From: Xiphydria camelus
Taxonomy: Eukaryota; Arthropoda; Insecta; Hymenoptera; Xiphydriidae
Length of the DNA stretch: 64,000 nt
Assembly: GCA_963678675.1 (NCBI GenBank)
Contig: OY783193.1
Coordinates: 20,878,977-20,942,976 of the forward strand
Reading direction: 5' to 3'
Shown here: positions 41,000-52,767 of the stretch, piece by piece
Position numbering within the stretch: the stretch's first letter is position 1
Layout of the letters: every line of letters starts with the position of its first letter
Position numbers and translations under genes: made by a program
Notes under the pieces: model-generated
Database searches by the model: none
What the model was told of the DNA's origin: nothing
What the model saw: only the letters and a program-made list of their open reading frames with translations

Positions 41000-42915
41000 G
41001 TTATATCTATATTATTTATTCGTTAATCTTAATGTTTTCGAGCAATACTGCCGCAAATGCATCCTCAACAGGGAATTATACAATAAATTGCCACACGCTT
41101 ACGAAATTGGTAAGGAAACAATGAAGCAAATAATCGGACGAAATTTTCAAGGTATAAAATTAAAGCGAAATAATAAGGTTCTCTTAATTACAATTATTAC
41201 CAACGTACTGAAGATTGCCGACACCATCGTACCAATTAAGATTTTGTTTCTTCTGCAACGCATTTGTACCGTCAGTAAGACTGAAGAAGGTCTTAAGAAT
41301 TCTCTCTTTCTCTTTTAAACTTGCTCTATACACTTTGGGGTGTTTGATGCGATCGGTATGTGGAAAAAAAATCGAGTTTTTGTGTTGGCTTCTGCTTACT
41401 AACGGAGGAATTGTATCTTCTAAACTCCGTTTATGTTGCGAACAGCGGATATAAATATCTGCTTCATTGTGATGTATGGCATAACAGTGAAATATTTGGA
41501 GCAGTTTGTTTGTTGTACGTTGAGTATGTAAAGCAACTGTTTCGTTAGAATTCTGCCATGGTGTTCTATGGTTATGATAAAAGCGCAACCCATACAAAAC
41601 TTCAGAATATCATCGTAAGTCTCTAAAAAATATAATAGATCGACGAACGTGTATTTCAATGATGACACTATCGTTACGATGGGACAAGACAAGTTTTTCT
41701 CCAATACGAGCAATAAGAGTCGTTTAAATGAAATGGTATCAAGACAATTGCAACAAGAAAATATAAGCGTCAAGCGCCTACAATATGCTCTTGAAGCTCG
41801 GCCCTGAAACTGATTTTCTACAATTGCAGAAACGGGTGTGGATCGGCGTGCTGTTGTAGAGAGAGTAGATTGAAATGCACGACGATCTCCGGAAACTGCC
41901 ACGACCAATCGTGTTTCAATTCTAATTAAGTCGATGAAGATATCGATGAGATAATGAAAGATGCCGACAATATCATGGAATATATAATGCCAATAATATC
42001 GTGGAAAAGTATTTTGATGAAGACGAATAAGTTATAGCGATCTCCAATGGCACGGAACTTCTTATAATTGATGTGATGACGATTGTGACAAACTTGATCT
42101 TTCTCCGGCGATAATTATGACACTGAGCATTGCTGTGACAGTCCTACTAAAACACATGCTATTAAGAAAATGTGTGGATTAGGCCTGTTGGATATGTTAC
42201 AGAAAAAAAACACGCCATGTACTGTACATTTCGGTTGGTGCGAAAATCAATACGCCGCTGATACTAGCCGTTGAGGATATATTGACGGCAGTATTGCTCA
42301 CAACCGTCAAGATTTACAAAGAAATTATATAGAACCTTCTTTTTTATTTATCTTTAACTATTATGTTAGAAATTTTTTCGAAAGCGCAACCGTTCTTTAG
42401 TTACTCATGAAAAATCAATTTTTATGAAACCCTAGACCCCAAACCTCAAACCCTCCCCTCCCCTGACCCTGATGACCTTAGACCTCAAATTTTGGCACCT
42501 TCCTGAAGGGCTATAAATATGCAACTTTCCTTATTTCTCATTCACACCAAAATGAATAAGATTTTTTAACAAATATTTCAAACTTTAGTTATTTCCAAGT
42601 AAAACTCTGTTTGCAGTGGACTAGATATCAAAATAAGATTCTGCGCAAGAATCTAGCGGCACATAAGCAAATTCAAGGGATGGAACTACCACTTGAAAAT
42701 CATGAAATTTTCAATTACTTTTGCATTTAATTTTCAAATAAAGTATGACGAAAATGGATGGGTGTGTGGCAGCCACATGCGTTAGAAACGAAACTTCAGA
42801 GATTCCTCTATTAGGGAAAGACCGACTGAGAGATAGAGGGATCTCTGAATTTTCACTTCTAATGTACTAATTTCTTTTCACGATCTATTAAATGGCGTAA
42901 TTAGTTCTTGAATTT
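41000..42915. other. No confident gene
   Basis: Minus-strand frames of 137 and 162 codons overlap here without recognisable domains. 42425-42500 is C-rich (ccctagaccccaaacctcaa). An imperfect hairpin (cttcagagattcctctatta ... agagggatctctgaattttc) lies at 42790-42865. I see no RNA gene. Confidence 0.35.
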
Positions 42916-42920
42916 TGTTA

Positions 42921-43063
42921 AGCCCATTATAGAATGAAAAGAATAAGAAATAAGATTCCCATTGGTTGGAATATTGAATAAGAAATAAGGAATAAAATTC
43001 CAACCAATCGAAACCTTATTTCTCATTTTTTTTCTTTATACTTTTCATTCCGCGTGGCGGGCT
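42921..43063. mobile_element. 143-bp foldback MITE, TTA duplication
   Basis: AGCCC...GGGCT ends with inner arms gaatgaaaag / cttttcattc and ttccaaccaat / attggttggaa; TTA at 42918-42920 and 43064-43066. The target suits PIF/Harbinger. Confidence 0.7.
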
Positions 43064-43066
43064 TTA

Positions 43067-43763
43067 AGGGTCCTTGAGCGTAAGAAACAGGGTAAAGGAA
43101 GGGGTAAAAAAGCGAGGAAAATGTTCGCGCTACTTTCTCTTAATTAAAGGGCCATACATGTAAATAAAATAGGCTTACCAGATTAAACTTTTGTTCGATT
43201 ACTAGCAGATGATACGAGCTGAGCGAGGTAGAAGCTTGCGGAAACACGAAATAAATGATTTAAAATAGGAACCGCGATTGACGGCTCCAACCTAAATGAG
43301 ATACCGGGACAAAGATATTTATTTATTCTATATTCACATGTCTCGTTTCGATCGGAGCTGCCAACCAGATTTCCATTTTAAATCATTCACTTCGTATTTT
43401 CGCACCGAGTGAACAGTTTATTAATAGCTAATAGACTTCATTTCAAATATACGGCGAAATAAATATTTTGTTAGGACAAGAAAATATAGGTTAATTATTA
43501 AAATATTTATTTTATTTTAACGGTTGTCTCGAAGGATTTAATTGTCGCAAATAAAAATTGTAATACTTAACGAATATTTACTTGTTCCGATAAAATGTTT
43601 ATCTTGTCATATTCAGACAAGCATTACAAATAAACTACAAAACAAAGTTTTTACAAATAAACTGTTCGCAAGCTTCTATCTCGTTCAGCTCATGTCACTC
43701 GCTAGTAATCAAGCAAAAGTTTAACCCGGTAAGTCTGTTTATTTACTTATTTATTTCGTTTTT
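43067..43763. other. No gene; imperfect 165-bp palindrome inside
   Basis: 43238-43405 is an imperfect palindrome (cgaaataaatgatttaaaat / attttaaatcattcacttcg) of MITE type. The rest is AT-rich with no supportable frame. Confidence 0.45.
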
Positions 43764-44020
43764 GATGTGTAAATATCTATGCTATGGCTCTGCGGTACGA
43801 CCTTCCTGGGAAATTAAGCGTCAGACGTAAGTCATGTAGATGTGACTGCGTCAGTGTGTGTGTGGCGCTACTGCGCATACTATTCGCGCAAGCTAGATTA
43901 TCTCAACGGGAAAACATTTTAGAGAAAAATGTTTAATACAAAACTTTAAGGATTTTCCCTTGGCACCCAGTGGTCGTATTGGATTTGACCTTGACCGTGA
44001 CCTTTAAGGTAATATCAAAT

Positions 44021-44775
44021 GCCTTCCTAAACCGTCCATCCGATTGCGATGAAACTTTGGGGAATGGTTGGACGCATGCCCGCGAAGGTTTCTGAGTTAG
44101 TAAATCTTATAAAAGGTGTTCAAAAAGTACCGGTACTGATGATTATTATGCCTTCCTAAACCGTTCTTCCGATTGCGATGAAACTGGGGAATGGTTGGAC
44201 GCATGCCCGCGAAGGTTTCTGAGTTAGTAAATCTTATAAAAGGTGTTCAAAAAGTACCGGTACTGATGATTATTATGCCTTCCTAAACCGTTCATCCGAT
44301 TGCGATGAAAAGTTGGGGAATGGTTGGACCCATGCCCGCGAAGGTTTCTGAGTTAGTAAATCTTATACAGGGTGTTCAAAAACTACCGGTACAGATGATT
44401 ATTATGCCTTCCTAAACCGTTCTTCCGATTGCGATGAAACTTTGGGGAATGGTTGGACGCATGCCCGCGAAGGTTTCTGAGTTAGTAAATCTTATAAAAG
44501 GTGTTCAAAAAGTACCGGTACTGATGATTATTATGCCTTCCTAAACCGTTCATCCGATTGCGATGAAAAGTTGGGAAATGGTTGGACGCATGCCCGCGAA
44601 GGTTTCTGAGTTAGTAAATCTTATACAGGGTGTTCAAAAAGTACCGGTACGGATGATTATTATGCCTTCCTAAACCGTTCATCCGATTGCGATGAAAATT
44701 TAGGGAACAGTTGGACGCATATCCGCGAAGGTTTCTGAGTTAGTAAATCTTATACAGGGTGTTCAAAAAGTCGAA
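44021..44775 (+). repeat. Six ~126-bp tandem units (left arm)
   Basis: Unit: atgccttcctaaaccgttc... gattgcgatgaaactttggg ... acgcatgcccgcgaaggttt ... gtgttcaaaaagtaccggta. Units differ by a few bases. The right arm holds the inverted array at about 50505-51270. Confidence 0.9.
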
Positions 44776-44999
44776 CTATACTTGACCTAAATTTGACCTC
44801 CGCTGACAATAAAGGTAACATGAAAAAAATGGGCAAAGACACATTTGAACGTGAAAAAAAATTAATTTGACCTTGATATAACCTTGAAGGTCATGGTCAA
44901 GGTCAAATCCAATATGACCATTGCGTAGCCCGGGAAAAATACTAAAAGTTTTGTATTAAAAATGTATTTAAACAATGGTGGACGGACAAAATCAATATA

Positions 45000-45034
45000 C
45001 AATCTACCCGTGCGAAGCCGGGAGGGGCTGCTAG
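45000..45034 (+). other. Helitron-like 3' end (left arm)
   Basis: cccgtgcgaagccggg can fold, and CTAGT follows about 9 bases later, the layout of Helitron 3' termini (hairpin then CTRR). The right arm has the diverged mirror at about 50247-50278 (ctaccagcagcccgtcccgg...), where CTAGT has become CTGGT. No Helitron 5' end or Rep/Hel protein is seen. Confidence 0.4.
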
Positions 45035-45203
45035 TAAGTTATAAATCTAATATAACAATAATAAATATTTTATTATAGAAAAAATTAAACTTCTTTATGT
45101 CGAACTACGACGTCATATTCCCCAATTAAACTCGGACCGCAGATAATTGTAAGATATTTACACATCCTCCGTGAGTACAACGGCACTCACACCTTTTTTT
45201 ATT

Positions 45204-45774
45204 TAAGAGAAAGTAGCACGCCAATTTTTGGCCAATTTTCCTGTACATCGAACGAAACTTCCTTCTTAGAAATTCTGCAATTGCGGGGCTTTCTAATATG
45301 CTATTTCTCTTCGACGGTTCTTGACTGAAAGATCTCGAAGTTGGTAACAATTTCAAATTGAAATACGACGCAGAAGTCGCGGAAAAGAAATTTTGGAACG
45401 TGCCGATCGAAGTCGTTAGCTAACTGAGTAGATCGAAATGAGTCCTTTTCATCTCCTTTCTCTCATGTCATCCGAGCCTTTCGTTCAATTTGTCGTTTCC
45501 GAGTCCGACTTCGATCCTAACCCTTTCACTCACGAATTTTTATTTTTACAGCTATACAATTGATAATGTATATTCCAGCTGTTCGATGTTTTAAATTTTA
45601 ATTTTTCTGATAAAAAAAATTTTTTTTTCATAAATTTAATTTTTTTTTTGTTTATTTATAAATTTAATTTTTAATTTTTATGGCTATATATGTCTTATAC
45701 GTTCGTTACAATGTCCACGAATGTACTTCTTGTGAACAAACGGTAAAAATTCTAATTCATGATCTTATATATAT
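45204..45774. other. No gene recognised
   Basis: A 76-codon minus-strand frame (45126-45356) continues out of the left arm; its last ~24 residues (KKRCECRCTHGGCVNILQLS...) equal the tail in the right arm. AT tract with T/A runs at 45600-45680. No domain recognised. Confidence 0.4.
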
Positions 45775-47597
45775 ATCGCAGGCAAATAGTAACTTTAGGC
45801 AGATAGTATCTGCCTAGGCAAATACTAACTGCCTGGGCAAATAACTTTTCTTTATAATTCATTCCTAAATGACTAGGCAGATACTATTTGACTAGGCAAA
45901 TAGTATCTGCCTAAATGTTCTTTAGGCATATAGCATATAGATTAGTTATTTATATAACCAGTTAGGAAATGCCTCATTTTGCGTAACGAGTGAGATTATT
46001 GCAATATCTATCACACGAGTTATACAGAATGCATTTCCTAACGTGTTGAATACAAGATTTTTTCATATTATTTCTAAAACATGCGAGCGGTTGGTTAGGC
46101 AAATGGTCATTTCAGGCAAATAACTTTTGTGGCTCCGCTCGCTTCGCTCGCTCCGCCAATTCAAGCCTAACCTAATCTAACCTAATCTTATCAAATCTAA
46201 TTTATTAATATTTTAATGCGTTAGACTGGGTTAGGTTAGGTTAGGGTCGGCGGAGCGAGCGAAGCGAGCGAAGCCACAAGAGATATTTTCCTAGGCAAAG
46301 CTATTTGCCTGCAAATAACTTTCGTGGCTCCGCTCGCTTCGCTCGCTCCACCGATTCAAGCCTAACCTAACCTAACCTAATCTTACCAAAAATCTAATGT
46401 ATTTATATTTTAATGCATTGGACTGGGTTAAGTTAGATTAGAGTCGGAGGAGCGAGCGAAGCCACAAGAGCTATTTTCCTAGGCAAAGCTATTTGTCTGA
46501 AACGACCATTTGCCTACGACATAAAAGCTTGATTAGGTATTTAGAAATTTCCCGCACTGGATAACATAAAAGGTTCGTTCCAACTAACATGAGAACTGGT
46601 TCTGAACTCGGCGGAGTGTGCGCAGTCTGACTTAGCCGTTCCAACAAACACAGAACTGGTTCTGGAACGATTCCAAAGAGCGTTCCAACTAAACTGCGAA
46701 CTATAACAAAACGGTTCTAGAACGGTAATTCCAGTCCCTAGTTCTGAGTTGGGACGATTTTCTAGCCCACGCGTAGTAAGGCGCGAGACGCGCTCTATTT
46801 GAATCGGTGAGTCCAAGAACAGTACAAATGCATAAAGATAGTTTCGAGAAAAAATGAAAAAACATAATAACTCCACAATGAGTTAATGGCCATGATATAA
46901 AAGTTGTGATAACTTTTTAGGTAAATGATAGTTGAAAATAAAAAATCCGAAAAAATCACTCCCCTCCAAGTTATAGAAGGAAAAAATGTATGCACTCTTG
47001 TACTCTTTTTGGACTCATCTTTCTTTTTCTGCTTTTTTGAATGTTTGTGCATGATAAGCTCTTGAAAACTATAATGTTTTTTACGTTTCAACAATTAGTT
47101 GAACTCACACATCCGCTTAGGATAACCCGTGATTTTCTGCAAAATGTATACAAAAGGTGGACAAGCCTCCCTGTGCTATGTGCGATCCTGTGTTCCAACA
47201 CATCCCACGAATTCAGTTCTAGAACGCATCTGACTGGCGTATGCGCATTAAATAATTCTTAACTAGTTCCAGGACGGTTCTAGAACTGTCCTAAAATGCT
47301 TGTTGGAACGAACCTAAAGAAACATCCATCTACAATTATCAAACCCACACCTAATAAATTACTAAAATACTGAAGTTTATCTGAGGAGCAACTACTCTTA
47401 TGATATGCATATAACCACAAATTATTGAACTGAAATAGACTAGATACTATTTGCCTAACAACGGTTCCGGCAGATACTATTTGCCTAGGCAAATGGTGTT
47501 TAATCAGAAATAAACATAATAAAGCTATTTGCCCAGGCAGTTAGTATTAGCCTAGGCAGATACTATCTGCCTAAAGTTGCTATTTGCCTGCGACATA
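45775..47597. mobile_element. Nested foldback with GGCAAATA/TATTTGCC ends
   Basis: Ends tcgcaggcaaatagtaactt and complement, with further ggcagatagtatctgcctag palindromes (about 75-bp terminal repeats). Inside, ctccgctcgcttcgctcgct hairpins and taacctaacctaat/ggttaggttaggtta tracts form inner palindromes (46130-46290, 46320-46475). 46540-47330 is bounded by gaacggttc/ggttctagaac repeats. No transposase found. Confidence 0.7.
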
Positions 47598-48281
47598 TAC
47601 ATTAATCTACACATGTCCACATTTGTGGACACCGTGAGCGAAAGGGCTAATCTCGTATGGCAAACGGATACCTCAAAATGGCGATGGTATGGTTTGGCTC
47701 TGAAACAGAAATCCACTTCCATTCAGGGATATCCTCTCTTTCTCTCTGTTTGCTCCTCTTCCTCTTTCTCTTTCTCTCCCTTTCTCCTCCCTCTGGACCA
47801 GATCCAAAGACGGGTGGGGACCGCTTTATGGTGGAAAATCAGAGTTGAAATGTGGCGCACGAAAGTCGACAACTCTCGCTGTTATGTCAGACAATGAAAT
47901 AAAACACAAAGTTAACGGATAGTGGAATATATCACCAGCGAAGAAACGAGGAAAAAGATGGAGGCAAAGGAAGACGAGAAGGGTAGCCGTTAAGTTCCTG
48001 AGACAGTTAGACGCGTGAGCTTGCGCTCTACGACAAATGGGGTAGTTGACAATTTTTTAGAAAGTAGTTAATATTACGCCTTATGGTCTATTTTATCCAT
48101 AAAATAAGTATTTTAATAAAATACAAGCATTTAGTTAATTAATTTTGATTTTTAAAAACTCGTTTCAAATTTCGTACGAAAACGCGTTAAACTGTCATGG
48201 CGTCCTTAATGACGTCAGTCGGTGGTAAACAGACAGATTTGTCAAGGAAGTTGTGAAGAAAAAGTGTTGAAATTCGTTTAA
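47598..48281 (+). other. Upstream region of the THAP pseudogene
   Basis: A CT-rich tract (47745-47795) and AT-rich sequence with no supportable gene. The region just before 48282 (aaagtgttgaaattcgttta) leads into the THAP ATG. Confidence 0.4.
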
Positions 48282-49797
48282 ATGAATTCTAAATTTTACA
48301 AGAACTGTATACTTCCGCAATGTGGGAATATAACGGTAATGACACCGAATAAATTGTTTATTTGGGTGCCTAAGAAAGTAGAAATAGGGAAGAAGTGGCT
48401 ACAACTCGCAAGACAGGACCCAAACAGCTTAAGTACAATTTCCCGGATATATTTTTGCGAAGATCACTTTGATGTGAGTTTCTCTTTCTTACTGGTGTTT
48501 ATATTTGCTTACCTAGGTATCTCTTTAATTACTGTACTACGCAATAAGAGGTTATGTATCTATTAAAGGTGAATATTGTATGTAGATGACTTGCGAGGTT
48601 ATACGCACACAGAAGGCCGAAAAAATCAACGCAAAAATTTATATTCATATTGTGAGAACTTTTAACCTTATTTTGATATTTTCGATTTGTCAAAATAATT
48701 ATGTTTCAAGCTGCTATAGCCGCTCCGGGAGCTCCTGTGAAAAAAGGCGTCTTGCGGTGACCACGATATATCGATTGGATCATCGGAAATGAAAAACTTA
48801 AATTGTTTATGAAATGGAAAATATCGATCGGTGAGGGAAACCTTCGATCGATTATTATTAACCCTCGGTTACTCGCGCAAAATACTGTCCATGCTAAATC
48901 AAATGGAGTGGACTACAATAGTAGCCCGTGCGAGTACTGTAGGGATAAGGAATATATTTTAAAAGTTTGTGTTAAAAGAGACCGATCGGTCAGCCGTTTC
49001 CGAGACATTTTGCTCACCGATCTTCAAAAGCAAAGTTTTGAGAATAACGTGCTTAAAGTTTCAAGAGCACTTTACACGTAGTAAAAAATTGTTTACAAAT
49101 GTGCGTGTAACTTCGAGACATTCGTCGGATTGACATGGAATTTTCTGTGTATGTACATAAATATGTGTACATAACGAAAATAAAATAAAAAAAATTCGAT
49201 TTTTTCCAACCTCCTGACTGCGTATAACCCCTTAATGGTTACTTTTAACACAGTAACGTTTGGTCATTAACTATAATTTCCTTGTTACAGCTGCCAAGCG
49301 ACATGGAGAATATATGGAATACCATATTACGGGATTTGTGTCAAAAATACGACAACTAGGTTGTTTTCCTAGAAGGTTCGAATGCCAGCCCGATAAAAGA
49401 AAGCGGACGTGCAGCACGGAACGACCGTACATCCAGTAAAAGCAAAGGATGTCGATACTTCAAGAGTGCTTGAACGAATCGAACGTAAAGAAGGTAGACA
49501 GTCTTGGAGAGTGCACACCGAGCACCAGTACACATAGTGAGGTTATTGAGGATACTTTTGACAAAAGTTTAGGTATTTATTATATTTTTAAAATTTTTAC
49601 TTAATATCCAGTTGTTTCATTGCCTTTTGGTAACATTCATTTATTTTACAGAATCACTTACGACTGAGAGAGTTGTGGAAGCAGCTTGCAAAACAGCAGA
49701 CAAATGTGTTCAAGTGCTAATAACACACAATGTCCGAAGCAAAGCTGTTCAAACCGTCAACAAGTCAATAGACCAGACATATATTGTCACCATTTAA
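48282..49797 (+). pseudogene. THAP-domain protein pseudogene (three exons visible)
   Basis: Exon 1 (48282-48473) encodes a THAP zinc finger: C9 and C14 in NCILPQCGN, W30 in IWVPK, W40 in KKWLQLARQDP, then the FCEDHFD end with C and H of the C2CH set. A GTGAGT donor follows. Exon 2 (49291-49572, after TTGTTACAG) begins LPSDMEN; a one-base loss shifts it, then the frame reads MEYHITGFVSKIRQLGCF, RRFECQPDKRKRTC. A TAA after ERPYIQ interrupts it before KQRMSILQECLNES. Exon 3 (49652-) continues SLESLTTERVVEAACKTADK. At least two lesions. Proteins with this layout in insects are DNA transposon or transposon-derived factors; no DDE core is left here. Confidence 0.8.
48586..49081 (+). other. Open frames inside the THAP intron, unrecognised
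   Basis: Two frames (48586-48792; 48803-49081). The second ends SPCEYCRDKEYILKVCVKRD and RFRDILLTDLQKQ. The first THAP intron (817 bases) is long for this gene, so an insertion is possible. I do not recognise either frame. Confidence 0.25.
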
Positions 49798-50158
49798 ATC
49801 ATCGTTAACATCTGTATCCACATCCCCTTTCAAAGCGACGCATACTGTAAAAGCGAAGTCTATCGGATCCAGCATATGCAATATTCGGGGAAATAAGTAT
49901 GTGAAGAAGAAGATCACTCAGATGGTGATGTTTCTCTCTTCACATCGTCTGTATGTGGTGCTACAGGATCCTCACCGTAGACTCATTCACTCCAGATGAA
50001 ATCTTCATCGGACTGCTCTGATTGTGAGTTAGCCGGCGAGAAAGAAAAAGAAAAGATGGCTGAAATGACTCGAAACACCATCAAAAAAAGGTGTGAGTGC
50101 CGTTGTACTCACGGAGGATGTGTAAACATCTTACAATTATCTGCAGTCCGAGTTTAAT
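49798..50158 (+). pseudogene. Probable 3' continuation of the THAP pseudogene
   Basis: After the stop at 49795-49797 another frame reads SPFKSSLTSVSTSPFKAT, then, shifted again, DGDVSLFTSSVCGATGSSP and later SDCSDCELAGEKEKEKMAEM, RNTIKKRCECRCTHGGCVNI to a stop at 50153-50155. The Ser/acid-rich linker and MAEMTRNTIK fit the linker of THAP transposase-like proteins. The last ~24 codons lie in the right arm. Multiple shifts. Confidence 0.45.
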
Positions 50159-50504
50159 TGGGGAATATGACGTCGTAGTTCGACATAAAGAAGTTTAATT
50201 TGTTCCATAATAAAATATTTATTATTATTATATTAGATTTATAACTTACCAGCAGCCCGTCCCGGCTTCGCACGGGTAGATTGTGGATTGATTTTGTCCG
50301 TCCACCATTGTTTAAATACATTTTTAATATAAAACTTTTAGTATTTTTCCCGGGCTACGCAATGGTCATATTGGATTTGACCTTGACCATGACCTTCAAG
50401 GTTATATCAAGGTCAAATTAATTTTTTTTCACGTTCAAATGTGTCCTTGACCATTTTTTTCATGTTACTTTTATTGTCAGCGGAGGTCAAATTTAGGTCA
50501 AGTA

Positions 50505-51270
50505 TAGTTCGACTTTTTGAACACCCTGTATAAGATTTACTAACTCAGAAACCTTCGCGGATATGCGTCCAACTGTTCCCCAAATTTTCATCGCAATCGG
50601 ATGAACGGTTTAGGAAGGCATAATAATCATCCGTACTGGTACTTTTTGAACACCCTGTATAAGATTTACTAACTCAGAAACCTTCGCGGGCATGCGTCCA
50701 ACCATTCTCCAAAGTTTCATCGCAATCGGATGAACGGTTAAGGAAGACATAATAATCATCCGTACCGGTACTTTTTGAATATCCTGTATAAGATTTACTA
50801 ACTCAAACCTTCGCGGATATGCGTCCAACTGTTCCCCAAATTTTCATCGCAATCGGATAAACGGTTTAGGAAGGCATAATAATCATCCGTACCGGTACTT
50901 TTTGAACACCCTGTATAAGATTTACTAACTCAGAAACCTTCGCGGGCATGCGTCCAACCATTCCCCAACTTTTCATGGCAATCGGATGAACGGTTTAGGA
51001 AGGCATAATAATCATCAGTACCGGTACTTTTTGAACACCTTTTATAAGATTTACTAACTCAGAAACCTTCGCGGGCATGCGTCCAACCATTCCCCAAAGT
51101 TTCATCGCAATAGGAGATGAACGGTTTAGGAAGGCATAATAATCATCCGTACCGGTACTTTTTGTGAACACCTTGTATAAGATTTACTAACTCAGAAACC
51201 TTCGCGGGCATGCGTCCAACCATTCCCCAGAGTTTCATCGCAATCGGATGAACGGTTTAGGAAGGCATTT
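50505..51270 (-). repeat. Six ~126-bp tandem units (right arm)
   Basis: An inverted copy of the left-arm array, with its own small differences (for example one unit lacking gaa in tcagaaacc), so the two arrays have diverged since duplication. Confidence 0.9.
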
Positions 51271-51520
51271 GATATTACCTTAAAGGTCACGGTCAAGGTC
51301 AAATCCAATACGACCACTGGGTGCCAAGGGAAAATCCTTAAAGTTTTGTATTAAACATTTTTCTCTAAAATGTTTTCCCGTTGAGATAATCCAGCTTGCG
51401 CGAATAGTATGCGCAGTAGCGCCACACACACGCTGACGCAGTCACATCTACATGACTTACGTCTGACGCTCAATTTCCCAGGAAGGTCGTACCGCAGAGC
51501 CATAGCATAGATGTTTACAC

Positions 51521-51925
51521 ATCTAAAATTAAAAATAGACCTCGCTTCTACATTGGCGTTCTGTTACGTCAGGGACGTGGTAAAAGGGATCGACTCAGGG
51601 GGAAATACAAGCTCTCTAGTCCTATATTTTAACAAGCGACAAAGATACAAAGATTATGCCTATAAAGTTCGAATGGCGAGCAATCGGAAGATCGATCGGA
51701 ATGGTCGTAGAGTTCGCGACGAGACTGAAATATACTGAGCGCGAGCGACGGAAGAGGCTACACGCGTCAGGAGTGCGAGCGACGGCAGAGGCTAAGCACT
51801 GAGAGTAATGCAAGCGACGAAGAGGCTATGCACCGAGAACGTTCCTTTTGAGCGATTACGAATCGACTGACGCTACGGCAAGGCGGGGGCTACGTGCCTT
51901 CTACCCTGACGCGACCCATGGGAAC
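51521..51925. other. Short ~45-bp tandem repeat; no gene
   Basis: gcgagcgacggaagaggcta, gcgagcgacggcagaggcta and gcaagcgacgaagaggcta occur at about 51740-51830. The remainder is unique with no recognised gene. Confidence 0.5.
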
Positions 51926-52767
51926 TAGTCCAGTAAAATTTCCGTTTAAATCGAAAATTGAGACATACGGGCGAAAACTTGGGAAAAGGTGTGTTTTGAT
52001 GTTATTAATCGAGGGAACATATTAAAAGAAAAATCACCAACCGGGTACGGCTGTAAAAAATTATTTATTATTGAAAAAATCGATTCTTCGCTAATATTTT
52101 GAAAACTACGTGACGTATTGAAAAATAGTTCATACAAAAGTTGTAGATAATAAAATTATCTACAAAAAAGCTATTACACTTTTTACCCTATCTTCAACGC
52201 CTAAGAAGCTAGGACCTCCAGATGAGTTGAAATGTTCAAATATTCATAACAAATCCAAAAATTAAGATTTTTGCAATTTTTTTTTTGTAACCCGTTTAGA
52301 AAAATCTCATCATTTTTCCTAGCGAAACCAAATTTTGATTTTCATTGTTGTTTACACATGATTGATTTTTAAAGTTTTAAATGCTTGAATTTACATAGAA
52401 ATTTGCAATTAAAAAAATTTTTAATTATACCATCGTTTATTTTGGATTATTGCTGAAGAAAAAGATAAATAGCAATTCAACGTATCTCGCCTGGTTTGCA
52501 AGATATGCTAAATTGAAAAGGAAGGAGATTTATGCGATGATCACCACTGACTACGCAAACTGTGGCAAACATATATAGTGTCGCACCGCTCTCACTCACG
52601 TCGCCCTGACGTTTGTGTGCGCGCGCTGCTGCAGTTGCCTGCGAGTGTCAGTGAGACTGAGGGATGCTCTCGGCCTTCCGGACCTTGCAGGGGTTTCGTA
52701 GCATCCTGACCATGAATACCTCGCCAACCTAGTAGCCCAGGCAGTATGCATTATCTTATTTCCATTA

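Larger units (their letters stand above)
43764..51520. mobile_element. 7.8-kb element with 1.43-kb inverted arms enclosing a THAP gene
   Basis: Left arm 43764-45203 and right arm 50083-51520 are inverted copies. Each holds about six tandem ~126-bp units, a ccttgaccgtgacc tract and, on the loop side, cccgtgcgaagccggg followed by CTAGT, like a Helitron 3' end. The ~4.9-kb interior contains a THAP pseudogene and a nested foldback (45775-47597). I found no transposase core. It could be a THAP-bearing DNA transposon with Helitron sequence in its arms, or a segmental inverted duplication. Confidence 0.7.

Noticed and set aside
41184..41908. Overlapping minus-strand frames of 137 and 162 codons, possibly a gene
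   Set aside because: No domain, no splice pattern that joins them, and ordinary AT-rich composition.
44021..44775. CRISPR-like array
   Set aside because: Units are contiguous ~126-bp tandem repeats without unique spacers, in a eukaryotic transposon.
46130..46475. True telomeric repeat
   Set aside because: Only two to three TTAGG/CCTAA units with variants, repeated inside a foldback element in both orientations.
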